This document shows positions 1 through 8,092 of a stretch of 49,587 bases of DNA, in pieces (the first letter of the stretch is position 1; every line of letters starts with the position of its first letter). The notes under the pieces were generated by a model. The model was not told where the DNA came from, did no database searches, and saw only the letters and a list, made by a program, of their open reading frames with translations. Source of the stretch: Kandleria vitulina DSM 20405 (GTDB lineage: Bacteria > Bacillota_I > Bacilli_A > Erysipelotrichales > Coprobacillaceae); the NCBI RefSeq assembly GCF_000702065.1, contig NZ_JNKN01000014.1, forward strand, positions 1-49,587. The letters run 5' to 3'. A program made the position numbers and the translations under genes.

Positions 1-257
1 AAATCCACTTGTAAAGAACCTCTCTGTTAGAGAATGGGAGTGCCCTAAATGCCACACAAGGCACGATAGAGACACTAATGCGAGTATAAATATCTTGAAC
101 AAAGGGCTTTCGGTAGCCTAACATATAAAAATACCGTAGGACATACGGAAATTTACGCTTGTGGACATTGTGTAAGACGAGCCGACAAGGTGACTTGTTA
201 GGAACGCAGTAGTGGTTGAAGCAAGAATCCCACGACTTTAGTCGTGTGGAGTGTCAA
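1..257 (+). mobile_element. IS200/IS605 element, right end
   Basis: After the tnpB stop comes a non-coding right end that closes in a hairpin at 229-249 (arms CCCACGAC and GTCGTGTGG, loop TTTA). Pairing leaves one unpaired T at 247, the extrahelical T known from IS608-type ends. It is followed by TCAA at 254-257, the usual right cleavage tetranucleotide, so the host sequence should resume at 258. By analogy with studied TnpB systems this region would also be the scaffold of the guide RNA, with guide bases starting at 258 (inference). Confidence 0.85.
2..121 (+). CDS. tnpB: TnpB (IS605 OrfB) C-terminus, partial
   Basis: The first 39 codons of the window read as the end of an IS200/IS605-family TnpB, the RNA-guided nuclease of these elements; the 5' part lies outside the window. 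Visible are the second half of the zinc ribbon (CPKC) and the motif DRDTNASINIL, which carries the last catalytic Asp of the RuvC fold, followed by the usual short tail and a TAA stop. What remains matches the family, so the copy may be intact upstream. In known systems the guide RNA is made from the 3' end of tnpB and the element right end, which here is bases ~120-257. Confidence 0.9.
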   Translation, partial: NPLVKNLSVREWECPKCHTRHDRDTNASINILNKGLSVA

Positions 258-509
258 ATGTCATGTAATTTAGACCACGCTCTGTACAATAAGTTAAACT
301 CTACGGATGATGAAAAAGAAGAGGATGCTTATCAATTCGCAAAGAAGTATTCTAAGAATATTCCCGCATTTATAAAGTTTATACAAGAGTCAGATTTTGT
401 AGTGAAATCAGACTATAGAGAATCATGGGACTACATTCAGAAAGATTTACATTCATTAGAGAGACATACAAATTTTGGATTATGTTTTCCGGATGATTAT
501 CAAGACTAA
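258..509 (+). CDS. hypothetical protein, 83 aa, abutting IS right end
   Basis: I do not recognise this protein. The frame is open back to a TTG at 216 inside the IS end, but the best start is the ATG at 258, the first three bases after the inferred IS boundary. The IS end itself supplies a GGAG six bases upstream. The product is acidic and soluble, with no membrane segment (ends FGLCFPDDYQD). It may be an intact small gene or the 3' remainder of a longer gene cut by the IS; the sequence upstream of the element is not in the window. A terminator follows directly. Confidence 0.5.
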   Translation: MSCNLDHALYNKLNSTDDEKEEDAYQFAKKYSKNIPAFIKFIQESDFVVKSDYRESWDYIQKDLHSLERHTNFGLCFPDDYQD

Positions 510-515
510 TAAAGA

Positions 516-546
516 TATGACAGTCTAAGACTGCCATGTTTTTATT
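516..546 (+). terminator. intrinsic terminator
   Basis: Imperfect hairpin ATGACAGTC / GACTGCCAT followed by a T-rich run, just after the 258-509 gene. It shares the CAGTC/GACTG core with the terminators after the second and third VanZ copies and after the SWIM gene. Confidence 0.75.
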
Positions 547-624
547 TTTAATTCGATAAATATATTAAATTTCATAATAATTTATATTAAACTATATATA
601 ATAGAAAAATATTATGAAAGGATA

Positions 625-675
625 ATGTTACAAAGAGAAAGTCTTTTAGTTTTGTTGGCTATTTGTAACAACTAA
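625..675 (+). CDS. 16-aa leader mini-ORF upstream of VanZ copy 1
   Basis: An ATG with a good SD (GAAAGGAT, 616-623) opens a 16-codon frame, MLQRESLLVLLAICNN, ending at TAA 673-675, nine bases before the VanZ-like ATG and in the same frame. The VanZ start itself has no SD. An inverted repeat, GTTACAAA (627-634) and TTTGTAAC (662-669), encloses the mini-ORF. The same arrangement with MLQRES conserved precedes VanZ copy 2. It looks like a leader peptide or reinitiation device; function is inferred. Confidence 0.5.
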   Translation: MLQRESLLVLLAICNN

Positions 676-684
676 AAAAGTATA

Positions 685-1515
685 ATGCACATGTTAATTA
701 AAATCCCTATTGTGGATGTTTTCATCTATTTTATTTTCGTAATGATATTTGTTACTGCTATTCATTTCTATCGTAAGAAGAAAGGGAAAGCAAAGTATTC
801 ACTATTTACTAAAGCAATTCTGACTTTCTATTTTCTTTTATTGATTGATACCGCTATTCTTGGCTTTGAAGTTGCAACAGGAGAGATGTTACAAGAAATA
901 ATCAAAGAGAGTAGGGGATATTCATTTTTCCAATTCATACCTTTTTATTCAATCAAAACAGCATTTATTGAACCGCAATTGTGGGAATTTGCGGTTATTC
1001 AGAATGTTGGAAACATTCTTTTACTATTCCCGCTTGCCTATAGCATGAGAATATTAAAAGATATGTCCGCAAAAAAAGTATTTATAACTTGTCTTATTGT
1101 TGATATAGGAATAGAATTCATACAAATGATGACAAATATTATCACAAGAATACCAAGTCATATGGTAGACATTGATGATATCATCTTAAATATGACAGGT
1201 GTTGTATTGGCATTATTAGTAGCTAAAGTAACCTATAAATTTAAAGATTATTTCTTAGATATACTATTTGTTTATCCAGATCAAAGAAATACAACTCATG
1301 GAAAAATCAGCAAAAGATCTCAGATATTCTTAACAATGCTTATCATCTATTGTGGTTATCTTTTTATTGCGTGGGTTATAAGTATAATGGATTTTATATC
1401 TAAACCTTTCTTGTTGATGGTCTTATTAGCATTTACAATCATTATCATTCTTTATTTCTTGATATTTATTGCACCTCAATTTTTTTCTTCAAAACAAAAA
1501 ATTAAAGTGAAATAG
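685..1515 (+). CDS. VanZ-like membrane protein, copy 1
   Basis: 276-aa integral membrane protein with about six hydrophobic segments. The core around residues 112-170 (NILLLFPLAYSMR, then GIEFIQ, then DIDDIILNMTG) matches the VanZ-like family pattern of a Leu/Pro-rich helix, an IE-Q motif and a D-DD-ILN motif. Some VanZ-family members affect glycopeptide or lipoglycopeptide susceptibility; most have no known role. It belongs to a tandem pair: the next copy starts 989 bases later and shares about three quarters of its residues plus the upstream leader. The start at 685 has no SD and probably depends on the leader mini-ORF. Confidence 0.8.
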   Translation: MHMLIKIPIVDVFIYFIFVMIFVTAIHFYRKKKGKAKYSLFTKAILTFYFLLLIDTAILGFEVATGEMLQEIIKESRGYSFFQFIPFYSIKTAFIEPQLWEFAVIQNVGNILLLFPLAYSMRILKDMSAKKVFITCLIVDIGIEFIQMMTNIITRIPSHMVDIDDIILNMTGVVLALLVAKVTYKFKDYFLDILFVYPDQRNTTHGKISKRSQIFLTMLIIYCGYLFIAWVISIMDFISKPFLLMVLLAFTIIIILYFLIFIAPQFFSSKQKIKVK

Positions 1516-1609
1516 CACTATTTTTTATTTTCAATTCGATAAATATATCAAATTTTATAATTATATATTATAATAGATATATATAATAAAAAAATATTGG
1601 GAAAGGAGC

Positions 1610-1645
1610 ATGTTACAAAGAGAAAGTATTTTAGGTTTTTGTTAG
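1610..1645 (+). CDS. 11-aa leader mini-ORF upstream of VanZ copy 2
   Basis: Second copy of the VanZ leader: a strong SD (GAAAGGAG, 1601-1608), ATG at 1610 and the frame MLQRESILGFC ending at TAG. The inverted repeat GTTACAAA...TTTGTAAC seen in copy 1 is present. Small sequence differences move the stop codon earlier, so only MLQRES and the hairpin are shared. The VanZ ATG at 1674 again has no SD of its own. Confidence 0.45.
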   Translation: MLQRESILGFC

Positions 1646-1673
1646 CTATTTGTAACAACTAAGAAAAACTATT

Positions 1674-2507
1674 ATGTACAGATTAATTGGAATTTCATCG
1701 ATTGAAGGTATTTTTAACTGTTATGTTTTTTTGATGATAATCGTCACTGCTATTCATTTCTATCGCAAGAAGAAAGGAATAGCAAAGTATTCACTATTTA
1801 CTAAAGCAATTATGACTTATTATTTTCTTATCTTGTTTAATACTGCAATTTTTGGCTTTAAAGTTGCAACAGGAGAGATGTTACAAGATATAATCAAAGA
1901 GAGTAGGGGATATTCATTTTTTCAATTCATACCATTCTTTTCAATAAGATCAACGTATGAAGGAGCAGGGACATGGGAATATCCAACTATTCAGATTATA
2001 GGAAGTATTCTTTTATTATTCCCGCTTGCCTATAGCATGAGAATATTAAAAGATATGTCCGCAAAAAAAGTATTTATTACTTGTCTTATTATTAATGTAG
2101 GAATTGAATTCATACAAATGATGACAAATATTATCACAAGAATACCAAGTCATTGGGTAAACATTGATGATATCATCTTAAACATGACAGGCGTTGTATT
2201 GGCATTATTAGTAGCTAAAGTAACCTATAAATTTAAAGATTATTTCTTAGATATACTATTTGTTTATCCAGATCATCAAAATATAACTCATGGAAAAATT
2301 AGCAAAAGATCTCAGGAAATCCTAGCTATGCTTATTCTCTATTTTGGCTATATTCTTATTGCATGGGTTGTAAGTATAATGGAATTTAAATATGAATATT
2401 TCTTGAATATTTTATTGTTCGTATTTACGATCGGTATCGTTGTTTATTTCATGATATATATGGTACTTCCATTCATTTCTTCAAAACTAAAGATCAAACA
2501 CCAATAA
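1674..2507 (+). CDS. VanZ-like membrane protein, copy 2
   Basis: 277-aa tandem paralogue of the 685-1515 gene with the same VanZ core (LLLFPLAYSMR, GIEFIQ, NIDDIILNMTG) and about six membrane segments. It diverges from copy 1 mainly in the first 45 residues, around residues 88-105 and in the last 70 residues. From base 2286 to beyond the gene end the DNA is nearly identical to 7708-8092, downstream of the truncated third copy, which marks a recombination block. Ordinary terminator after the gene. Substrate or resistance role unknown. Confidence 0.8.
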   Translation: MYRLIGISSIEGIFNCYVFLMIIVTAIHFYRKKKGIAKYSLFTKAIMTYYFLILFNTAIFGFKVATGEMLQDIIKESRGYSFFQFIPFFSIRSTYEGAGTWEYPTIQIIGSILLLFPLAYSMRILKDMSAKKVFITCLIINVGIEFIQMMTNIITRIPSHWVNIDDIILNMTGVVLALLVAKVTYKFKDYFLDILFVYPDHQNITHGKISKRSQEILAMLILYFGYILIAWVVSIMEFKYEYFLNILLFVFTIGIVVYFMIYMVLPFISSKLKIKHQ

Positions 2508-2541
2508 GATGTGGCAGTCACAGACTGCTACATCTTTTATT
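2506..2541 (+). terminator. intrinsic terminator
   Basis: Hairpin AAGATGTGGCAGTC / GACTGCTACATCTT followed by TTAT, right after VanZ copy 2. The identical structure recurs at 7928-7963 in the other repeat copy. Confidence 0.8.
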
Positions 2542-2636
2542 GTATGAGACAATGATGTCTCATGCTATAATGCGTGTAATATGTCCTGTTTTTGTTATTG
2601 AGAAATAGATAAAGTATAAGCGAAAGGAGATAAACA

Positions 2637-2666
2637 ATGGATCAAAAAAAGATTGGTTTTTTTTAA
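2637..2666 (+). pseudogene. remnant of XRE regulator start
   Basis: With the same SD (GAAAGGAGA) as the intact XRE gene at 8059, this frame reads MDQKKIGFF and stops. It is the 5' stub of a duplicate of that regulator, cut off where the primase-helicase module begins. One base is missing in the T-run compared with the intact copy. Confidence 0.8.
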
Positions 2667-2698
2667 AGATATAATAAATAAAGAAGGAGATGAAATAG

Positions 2699-5386
2699 AT
2701 GAATCAGATAGAACGCTTGCAAGAAGAAAATAGAAAATTAAAAAGAGAAAATGAGAAATATAAAAGAATACTTATAGAACATAATCTTATTAATACAGAA
2801 GAAATTCCATTCTATCATAAAGAAGATAAACTAAGAATCTATAAAAATCTCTTTAAAGGAAGAGAAGATGTTTATGCTTTAAACTATAAAGAAACATTTT
2901 TTCCAGCCTGCAAAAATAGAATAAGCGGTAGATTATGTAAAAGAAAAAAGAATGGCAGCAAGTGGTGTCGTAAATGTAGTAATCAAAATTTTTCATCATT
3001 AACAGATTTCGTTCTATTGGATCATATATCAACATCTCATAAAAGAATAGGCTTGTATCCATTGTTGAAGGATAATACTTGTTTCCTCCTTGCCATTGAC
3101 TTTGATGAAGACGATTGGTTCAGTGCCATGCTTTCAGTCTATCGACTGGCCAAACGCTATGGTATCGATAGCGCCATGGAGCGTTCGTTTTCTGGTAATG
3201 GTGGGCATCTATGGTTTTTCTTTCAAGAACCGATCCCCGCATATATGGCTAGAATGTTTGGACGTACTCTTCTTAATGAAGCGATGAGGATTAATAAAGA
3301 TATCACTTATGAATCATATGATCGCTTATTTCCTGCTCAGGATACAATGCCCGAGGGAGGGTTTGGAAATCTTATTGCCTTGCCTTTTGCATTTGATGCT
3401 CTCATGAAAGGTAATGCTGTTTTTATTAACGAATATAATCAGAAGATTACTAAACAATTCTACTATTTAAGTACAATCAAAAAAATATTTACAAAGACTA
3501 TTGAGAACTATATTAATCAAAACAAAGAAATGACCTTAGAAAATCTTGATATCGATACAAATAATCTTAATACAATACATATCAAGAGAACAGGTATTCT
3601 CAAAATAGAAAAGAAAGGACTTAGTTCTCATACAATTCAATTTTTAAGAAAAATATCTTCTATGTGGAACCCTGAATACTTTAGAAAACAAAGAAATCAT
3701 GAACCTTTGTGGAAAGGAAATGGAGTTAGTGCCATTCTTAGTGAGTATGAAGAAACTGAAAATTATATTTATCTTCCAAGAGCGTTAGATGAAATTATAG
3801 AAGAACATACAAATATTATTTATGATGATCATATCTCTATAGGACATCCTATTGACGTTTCTTTTATTGGAAAACTTTATTCCTATCAACAAGAAGCCAT
3901 CACGAATGCTTTGAAGCATTCTATAGGCGTTATTAAAGCGCCTACTGGGTCTGGTAAGACCGTGATGGCATTAAACATCGTTGCTCAACTAAAAGTTTCT
4001 ACATTGATAATTTTAGGTAATACAGAACTTGCCAAACAATGGAAAAAGAGAATCAATGACTTCCTTGATTATCCTGATAAAGACAAAAAAAGAAATCAGT
4101 TTATTGGAGAATATTCCGGATCAAAAAAGAAAATGTTTGGCAATATTGATATTGCTTTAGTGCAATCATTAAGTCATTTAAAAGACAAAGAGATATTTGA
4201 AAGATATGGATTAGTCATAATTGATGAAGGACATCATAGTGCAAGTACGACATACAGAGAAACATTAAAGAATATTCCTGCAAAAAACATTTATTCCTTT
4301 ACCGCAACACCTGAAAGACAAGATGGACTAGATAAAATTGTAAGCATGTATCTAGGAAGAATCGTAAGCGAAGTACCGTTTGAAGTCATTAAAACATTAA
4401 GGCATTTCAAACAGATTCTCATTCCTAGATATACCACATTTACTTATCTCGATGAAGATCATGACTTTACTAATATTGTAAAAAAACTAGTAAACAATCA
4501 AAAAAGAAACAATGAAATTATTCAAGATGTTATCCATGAATACAATAAATCAAGAAATATCATTGTATTATCAGATCGTATTGAACACTTGGATTACCTT
4601 TATGAACGGATAAAACATATTACAATAAATTCATTCTTATTAACAGGTAAAACAAAAGTAAGAGAGAAAAATAGAATCATCGAAACAGTTAATCGATTAA
4701 AAGATGAAAACTATATTCTTCTTGCTTCCTACAAGTTGATAGGAGAAGGATTTGATCTACCAAGTCTAGAAACAATGTTCATGGCGTCTCCATTCTCATG
4801 GAAAGGGAGAACAAGTCAGTATATAGGTAGACTTCATCGTAATCATGAAGGAAAAGAAGTCATTAAAGTCTATGACTATGTAGATCGACATGTAGAAATG
4901 TTAAAACGAATGTATCAGAATAGATTAAAGGTCTATAGAAGTGAAGGATATGATATTCAAATTAACAATAATAAAATCATTTCACTTGAACGTTATCTTT
5001 ATGAATATGAAGAATATCAGAAAAACATGATCAATAATATATGTGCTGCTCATAATGAAATCGTCATTTCTTGTAATACTATCTATCTTTCCAGAATTAA
5101 ATCATACTATAAAATGATAGAAGGGTTGGTTATGAAAGGAATTCATGTTCACCTTTTTACTGATATAGAACTAACAAAAGAAATTATTTCATATTTACAC
5201 TCACTAGGAGTTCATTTAAGACATACATTACATCCATCCAATCTAGTCATTATAGATAAAAAGATAATTTGGCTAAGCAATAGTTCGTTCTTTGGATACC
5301 AGGATAAACTTGAACTTGCTTATAAACTTAACGATCCATCATTTGCGGAAGAACTACTAAGTAATTTGATTACATCAAATGTTTAG
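2699..5386 (+). CDS. AEP primase-SF2 helicase fusion (TOTE conflict-system type)
   Basis: 895-aa multidomain protein. Order: short N-terminal coiled coil (1-30); a Cys-rich knuckle (about 71-95, with CRKC); an archaeo-eukaryotic primase-like domain (about 100-260) with DFD at 134-136 and SGNGGH ending at His170; then an SF2 helicase with Walker A APTGSGKT (about 414-421), motif II DEGHH (509-513), motif III FTATP and motif VI QYIGRLHR; and a C-terminal ~110-residue segment resembling a degenerate phospholipase-D fold (VIIDKKIIWLSNSSFFG). This architecture is what Pfam groups as TOTE conflict-system primase-helicases, thought to act against invading DNA; the role here is inferred. Clear SD (AAGGAGATG). 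A SWIM-finger gene follows 107 bp downstream in the same direction. Confidence 0.85.
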   Translation: MNQIERLQEENRKLKRENEKYKRILIEHNLINTEEIPFYHKEDKLRIYKNLFKGREDVYALNYKETFFPACKNRISGRLCKRKKNGSKWCRKCSNQNFSSLTDFVLLDHISTSHKRIGLYPLLKDNTCFLLAIDFDEDDWFSAMLSVYRLAKRYGIDSAMERSFSGNGGHLWFFFQEPIPAYMARMFGRTLLNEAMRINKDITYESYDRLFPAQDTMPEGGFGNLIALPFAFDALMKGNAVFINEYNQKITKQFYYLSTIKKIFTKTIENYINQNKEMTLENLDIDTNNLNTIHIKRTGILKIEKKGLSSHTIQFLRKISSMWNPEYFRKQRNHEPLWKGNGVSAILSEYEETENYIYLPRALDEIIEEHTNIIYDDHISIGHPIDVSFIGKLYSYQQEAITNALKHSIGVIKAPTGSGKTVMALNIVAQLKVSTLIILGNTELAKQWKKRINDFLDYPDKDKKRNQFIGEYSGSKKKMFGNIDIALVQSLSHLKDKEIFERYGLVIIDEGHHSASTTYRETLKNIPAKNIYSFTATPERQDGLDKIVSMYLGRIVSEVPFEVIKTLRHFKQILIPRYTTFTYLDEDHDFTNIVKKLVNNQKRNNEIIQDVIHEYNKSRNIIVLSDRIEHLDYLYERIKHITINSFLLTGKTKVREKNRIIETVNRLKDENYILLASYKLIGEGFDLPSLETMFMASPFSWKGRTSQYIGRLHRNHEGKEVIKVYDYVDRHVEMLKRMYQNRLKVYRSEGYDIQINNNKIISLERYLYEYEEYQKNMINNICAAHNEIVISCNTIYLSRIKSYYKMIEGLVMKGIHVHLFTDIELTKEIISYLHSLGVHLRHTLHPSNLVIIDKKIIWLSNSSFFGYQDKLELAYKLNDPSFAEELLSNLITSNV

Positions 5387-5493
5387 AAAAATACTTTGAT
5401 TTCTATAAATAGTTATGAACTTAAATTATTAGCTTTATTAGACAATATTTACTCTCTCTAGTAAACTAATGTATAAGGCGAAAGGAGAAAAGT

Positions 5494-7125
5494 ATGGATT
5501 GGAAAAAACTATTTGCTCCTCAGATTCTAGGGAGAGGTTATGATTATTATTTAAAAGGTCGTGTAAATAATTTGGAAATATCTGATGATCAAATTTCTTC
5601 TACTGTTATAGGAGAAAATGTTTATAAAGTTAATATTTATTTAGATAATAATAAAATAAAAGATATGGAATGTAACTGTCCATATGCCAAAAGAGGTTAT
5701 AACTGTAAACACATGGCAGCAGTCTTATTTCACTATAGCAAAGGCCATTTGAAAGAAGACAATTATAATGATATACGCAAGTATCTTGATGAAGTAGATG
5801 ACCATACAATAAAAGATTACCTTGCACAAATACTACTAAATGATTCCAGACTACAAAATAATTTTTATATTCTAACAGGATATTATGAAAAACATATAAG
5901 TATAAAGCCATATATAGAACGCTTTAATGAAGTGTTTGAACATTATTCTAGTTATGATGATCAAATTCAAGATTATTACATGCCAGAATTCGTTGAGGAA
6001 ACAGAATTCACTGTTGATGATGCTTTCAAATTAATAGAGTATAAACATTATGATGAAGCTTTCTCTTTTATAAAATACATATATGAAAAAATATATGCGA
6101 TTATTTTTAGAGATGATACTGACTTCTTTATATATGATGAGTTATTAGAATATCTTGAAAAAATCATCGAAGTTGCGGATGAAGATCTAAAAGATAGTAT
6201 ATTTACATGGGCAATTCAAGAATTAGATGATGCACGTGATGAAGCAGAAGATTTTCTATATGATATAGTATTTAATAATTTCTATGAAGATGAATATCTT
6301 TATAGAAAAGCTGAATTTCTTAAACAAAAGGTCGCAACATTTCCACCAGCATTAAATCGTTTTCATTCTAACTTTTTATATTATCTTAAATGGACTATTA
6401 CCTATATACATATTATTGAAGAATGCCATGTCTCAATAGATGAGATTGAAAAGTTCTGTAGAACATATTGGGATATTAAGAAAATAAGAGATGAATTCCT
6501 TCACTATTGTAAAGAGTTAAAGGTTTATGACCATTTACTGCCATTATTAGATGAATGTATGAACTTAGAAAAAGATGATAAATTAAGTTTAATAGAATAT
6601 AGTGATATGAAAAAAGAAATCTTCTTATCACAATCTAACAAAGAAGCTTATAAGAAAGAATTATATGATCTTATTACGAAATATACTGCCGGAGATATTA
6701 GGTATTATAAGGAATTAAAGAATCAGTATTCTCCTGAAGAGTGGATAGATATAAGAGAAGATATATTCTTAGATCTTCATGATTATTCAGGAATAGCACA
6801 TCTATACGCAGAAGAGAAACTGTATGAACGTCTTATCAAGGTTATTAAAGATTCAGAAGATTTTTCTCTTATTAATGAATATGCATCAATCTTACAGAAG
6901 AATTATCATGATGAAGTTATGAACATATATGAAGATACATTAAACCGTATGGCTTATCTAGTACGAGGTAGAGATCGATATGTGGAATTAATAGAACAAC
7001 TTGAAAGACTAAAGACATTAGATCAAAGTGAAGATACAGTTATGAGAATTATTGCGAGCTGGAAACAGATGTACAAAAATAGAAAAGCTATGATGGAAGA
7101 ATTAAATAAATTCAGTATGAGATAA
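5494..7125 (+). CDS. SWIM zinc-finger protein
   Basis: 543-aa protein. The SWIM motif CxCx8CxH is intact at Cys60, Cys62, Cys71 and His73, within the usual N-terminal context (about 1-80; begins MDWKKLF, then GRGYDYYLKGRV). The remainder is an acidic, Tyr-rich, probably all-helical repeat region with no recognisable catalytic motif. In bacteria SWIM proteins often neighbour SNF2-type ATPases and are thought to bind DNA or protein; here the partner is the upstream primase-helicase (107-bp gap). Good SD (GAAAGGAG). I infer a two-gene module. Confidence 0.85.
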   Translation: MDWKKLFAPQILGRGYDYYLKGRVNNLEISDDQISSTVIGENVYKVNIYLDNNKIKDMECNCPYAKRGYNCKHMAAVLFHYSKGHLKEDNYNDIRKYLDEVDDHTIKDYLAQILLNDSRLQNNFYILTGYYEKHISIKPYIERFNEVFEHYSSYDDQIQDYYMPEFVEETEFTVDDAFKLIEYKHYDEAFSFIKYIYEKIYAIIFRDDTDFFIYDELLEYLEKIIEVADEDLKDSIFTWAIQELDDARDEAEDFLYDIVFNNFYEDEYLYRKAEFLKQKVATFPPALNRFHSNFLYYLKWTITYIHIIEECHVSIDEIEKFCRTYWDIKKIRDEFLHYCKELKVYDHLLPLLDECMNLEKDDKLSLIEYSDMKKEIFLSQSNKEAYKKELYDLITKYTAGDIRYYKELKNQYSPEEWIDIREDIFLDLHDYSGIAHLYAEEKLYERLIKVIKDSEDFSLINEYASILQKNYHDEVMNIYEDTLNRMAYLVRGRDRYVELIEQLERLKTLDQSEDTVMRIIASWKQMYKNRKAMMEELNKFSMR

Positions 7126-7158
7126 AACGTGACAGTCATAAGACTGTCACGTTTACTT
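7126..7158 (+). terminator. intrinsic terminator
   Basis: Perfect hairpin AAACGTGACAGTC / GACTGTCACGTTT with loop ATAA directly after the SWIM gene stop; marks the end of the two-gene module. Confidence 0.85.
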
Positions 7159-7411
7159 TAAATGGTACAAGAAGCATCAAATTGCTTATTATATAATTAG
7201 TAGAATAGAAAATAGAATGCAAGCCTATTAATCTATGACATATAAAACTCCTTTTTTGTAAAGTCTTTAATTATCTAAAGATAAAAACAGATGGTGTAAG
7301 GATGTGATAGTAGTTTCCATCGTATACAAGAATTATTTTTTATTGCTTTATAAATAAGCTTTCTTATTGTTTTAGATAACTATCCTTAGATCTTCTTGTA
7401 GTATCAAATCT
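7159..7411. other. intergenic junction, no gene seen
   Basis: AT-rich, without an open frame of note. The right boundary is where similarity to the VanZ genes starts (TTCAGAATG at 7412). I find no inverted repeats, integrase site or tRNA that would explain how the module entered. Confidence 0.5.
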
Positions 7412-7929
7412 TTCAGAATGTTGGAAACATTCTTTTTTTATTCCCGCTTGCCTATAGCATGAGAATATTAAAAGATATGTCCGTGAAAAAAGTATTTATA
7501 ACTTGTCTTATTATTGATATAGGAATAGAATTCACACAAATGATGACAAATATTATCACAAGAATACCAAGTCATATGGTAGACATTGATGATATCATCT
7601 TAAACATGACAGGCGTTTTATTGGCATTATTAGTAGCTAAAGTAACCTATAAATTTAAAGATTATTTTTTAGATATACTATTTGTTTATCCAGATCAAAG
7701 AAATACAACTCATGGAAAAATTAGCAAAAGATCTCAGGAAATCCTAGCTATGCTTATTCTCTATTTTGGCTATATTCTTATTGCATGGGTTGTAAGTATA
7801 ATGGAATTTAAATATGAATATTTCTTGAATATTTTATTGTTCGTATTTACGATCGGTATCGTTGTTTATTTCATGATATATATGGTACTTCCATTCATTT
7901 CTTCAAAACTAAAGATCAAACACCAATAA
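7412..7929 (+). pseudogene. VanZ-like gene copy 3, 5'-truncated
   Basis: Similarity to the other VanZ copies begins abruptly in codon ~111 of the family; the first ~110 residues, the leader mini-ORF and the promoter are absent, and an in-frame TAG lies just upstream. The rest is open to the normal stop; an internal ATG at 7459 could give a 156-aa product, but no SD is visible. It is a mosaic: up to about 7707 it follows copy 1 (HMVDIDD, DQRNTTHGK), after that it is identical to copy 2. Probably non-functional. Confidence 0.85.
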
Positions 7930-8092
7930 GATGTGGCAGTCACAGACTGCTACATCTTTTATTGTATGAGACAATGATGTCTCATGCTATAATGCGTGTA
8001 ATATGTCCTGTTATTGTTATTGAGAAATAGATAAAGTATAAGCGAAAGGAGATAAACAATGGATCAAAAAAAGATTGGGTTATTTTTAAAGA
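7708..8092 (+). repeat. ~385-bp direct repeat, right copy
   Basis: Partner of 2286-2669. In this copy the XRE gene continues intact beyond the repeat, so this is probably the original arrangement and the left copy the duplicate. Confidence 0.9.
7928..7963 (+). terminator. intrinsic terminator
   Basis: Same hairpin as at 2506-2541 (AAGATGTGGCAGTC stem), at the end of the truncated VanZ copy. Confidence 0.8.

Larger units (their letters stand above)
2286..2669 (+). repeat. ~385-bp direct repeat, left copy
   Basis: Covers the end of VanZ copy 2, its terminator, an intergenic stretch and the first codons of an XRE-type gene. It matches 7708-8092 at a constant offset of 5,422 bases with a single visible mismatch up to 2656, then a few differences and a one-base gap. 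The two copies bracket the primase-helicase and SWIM genes. Confidence 0.9.
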
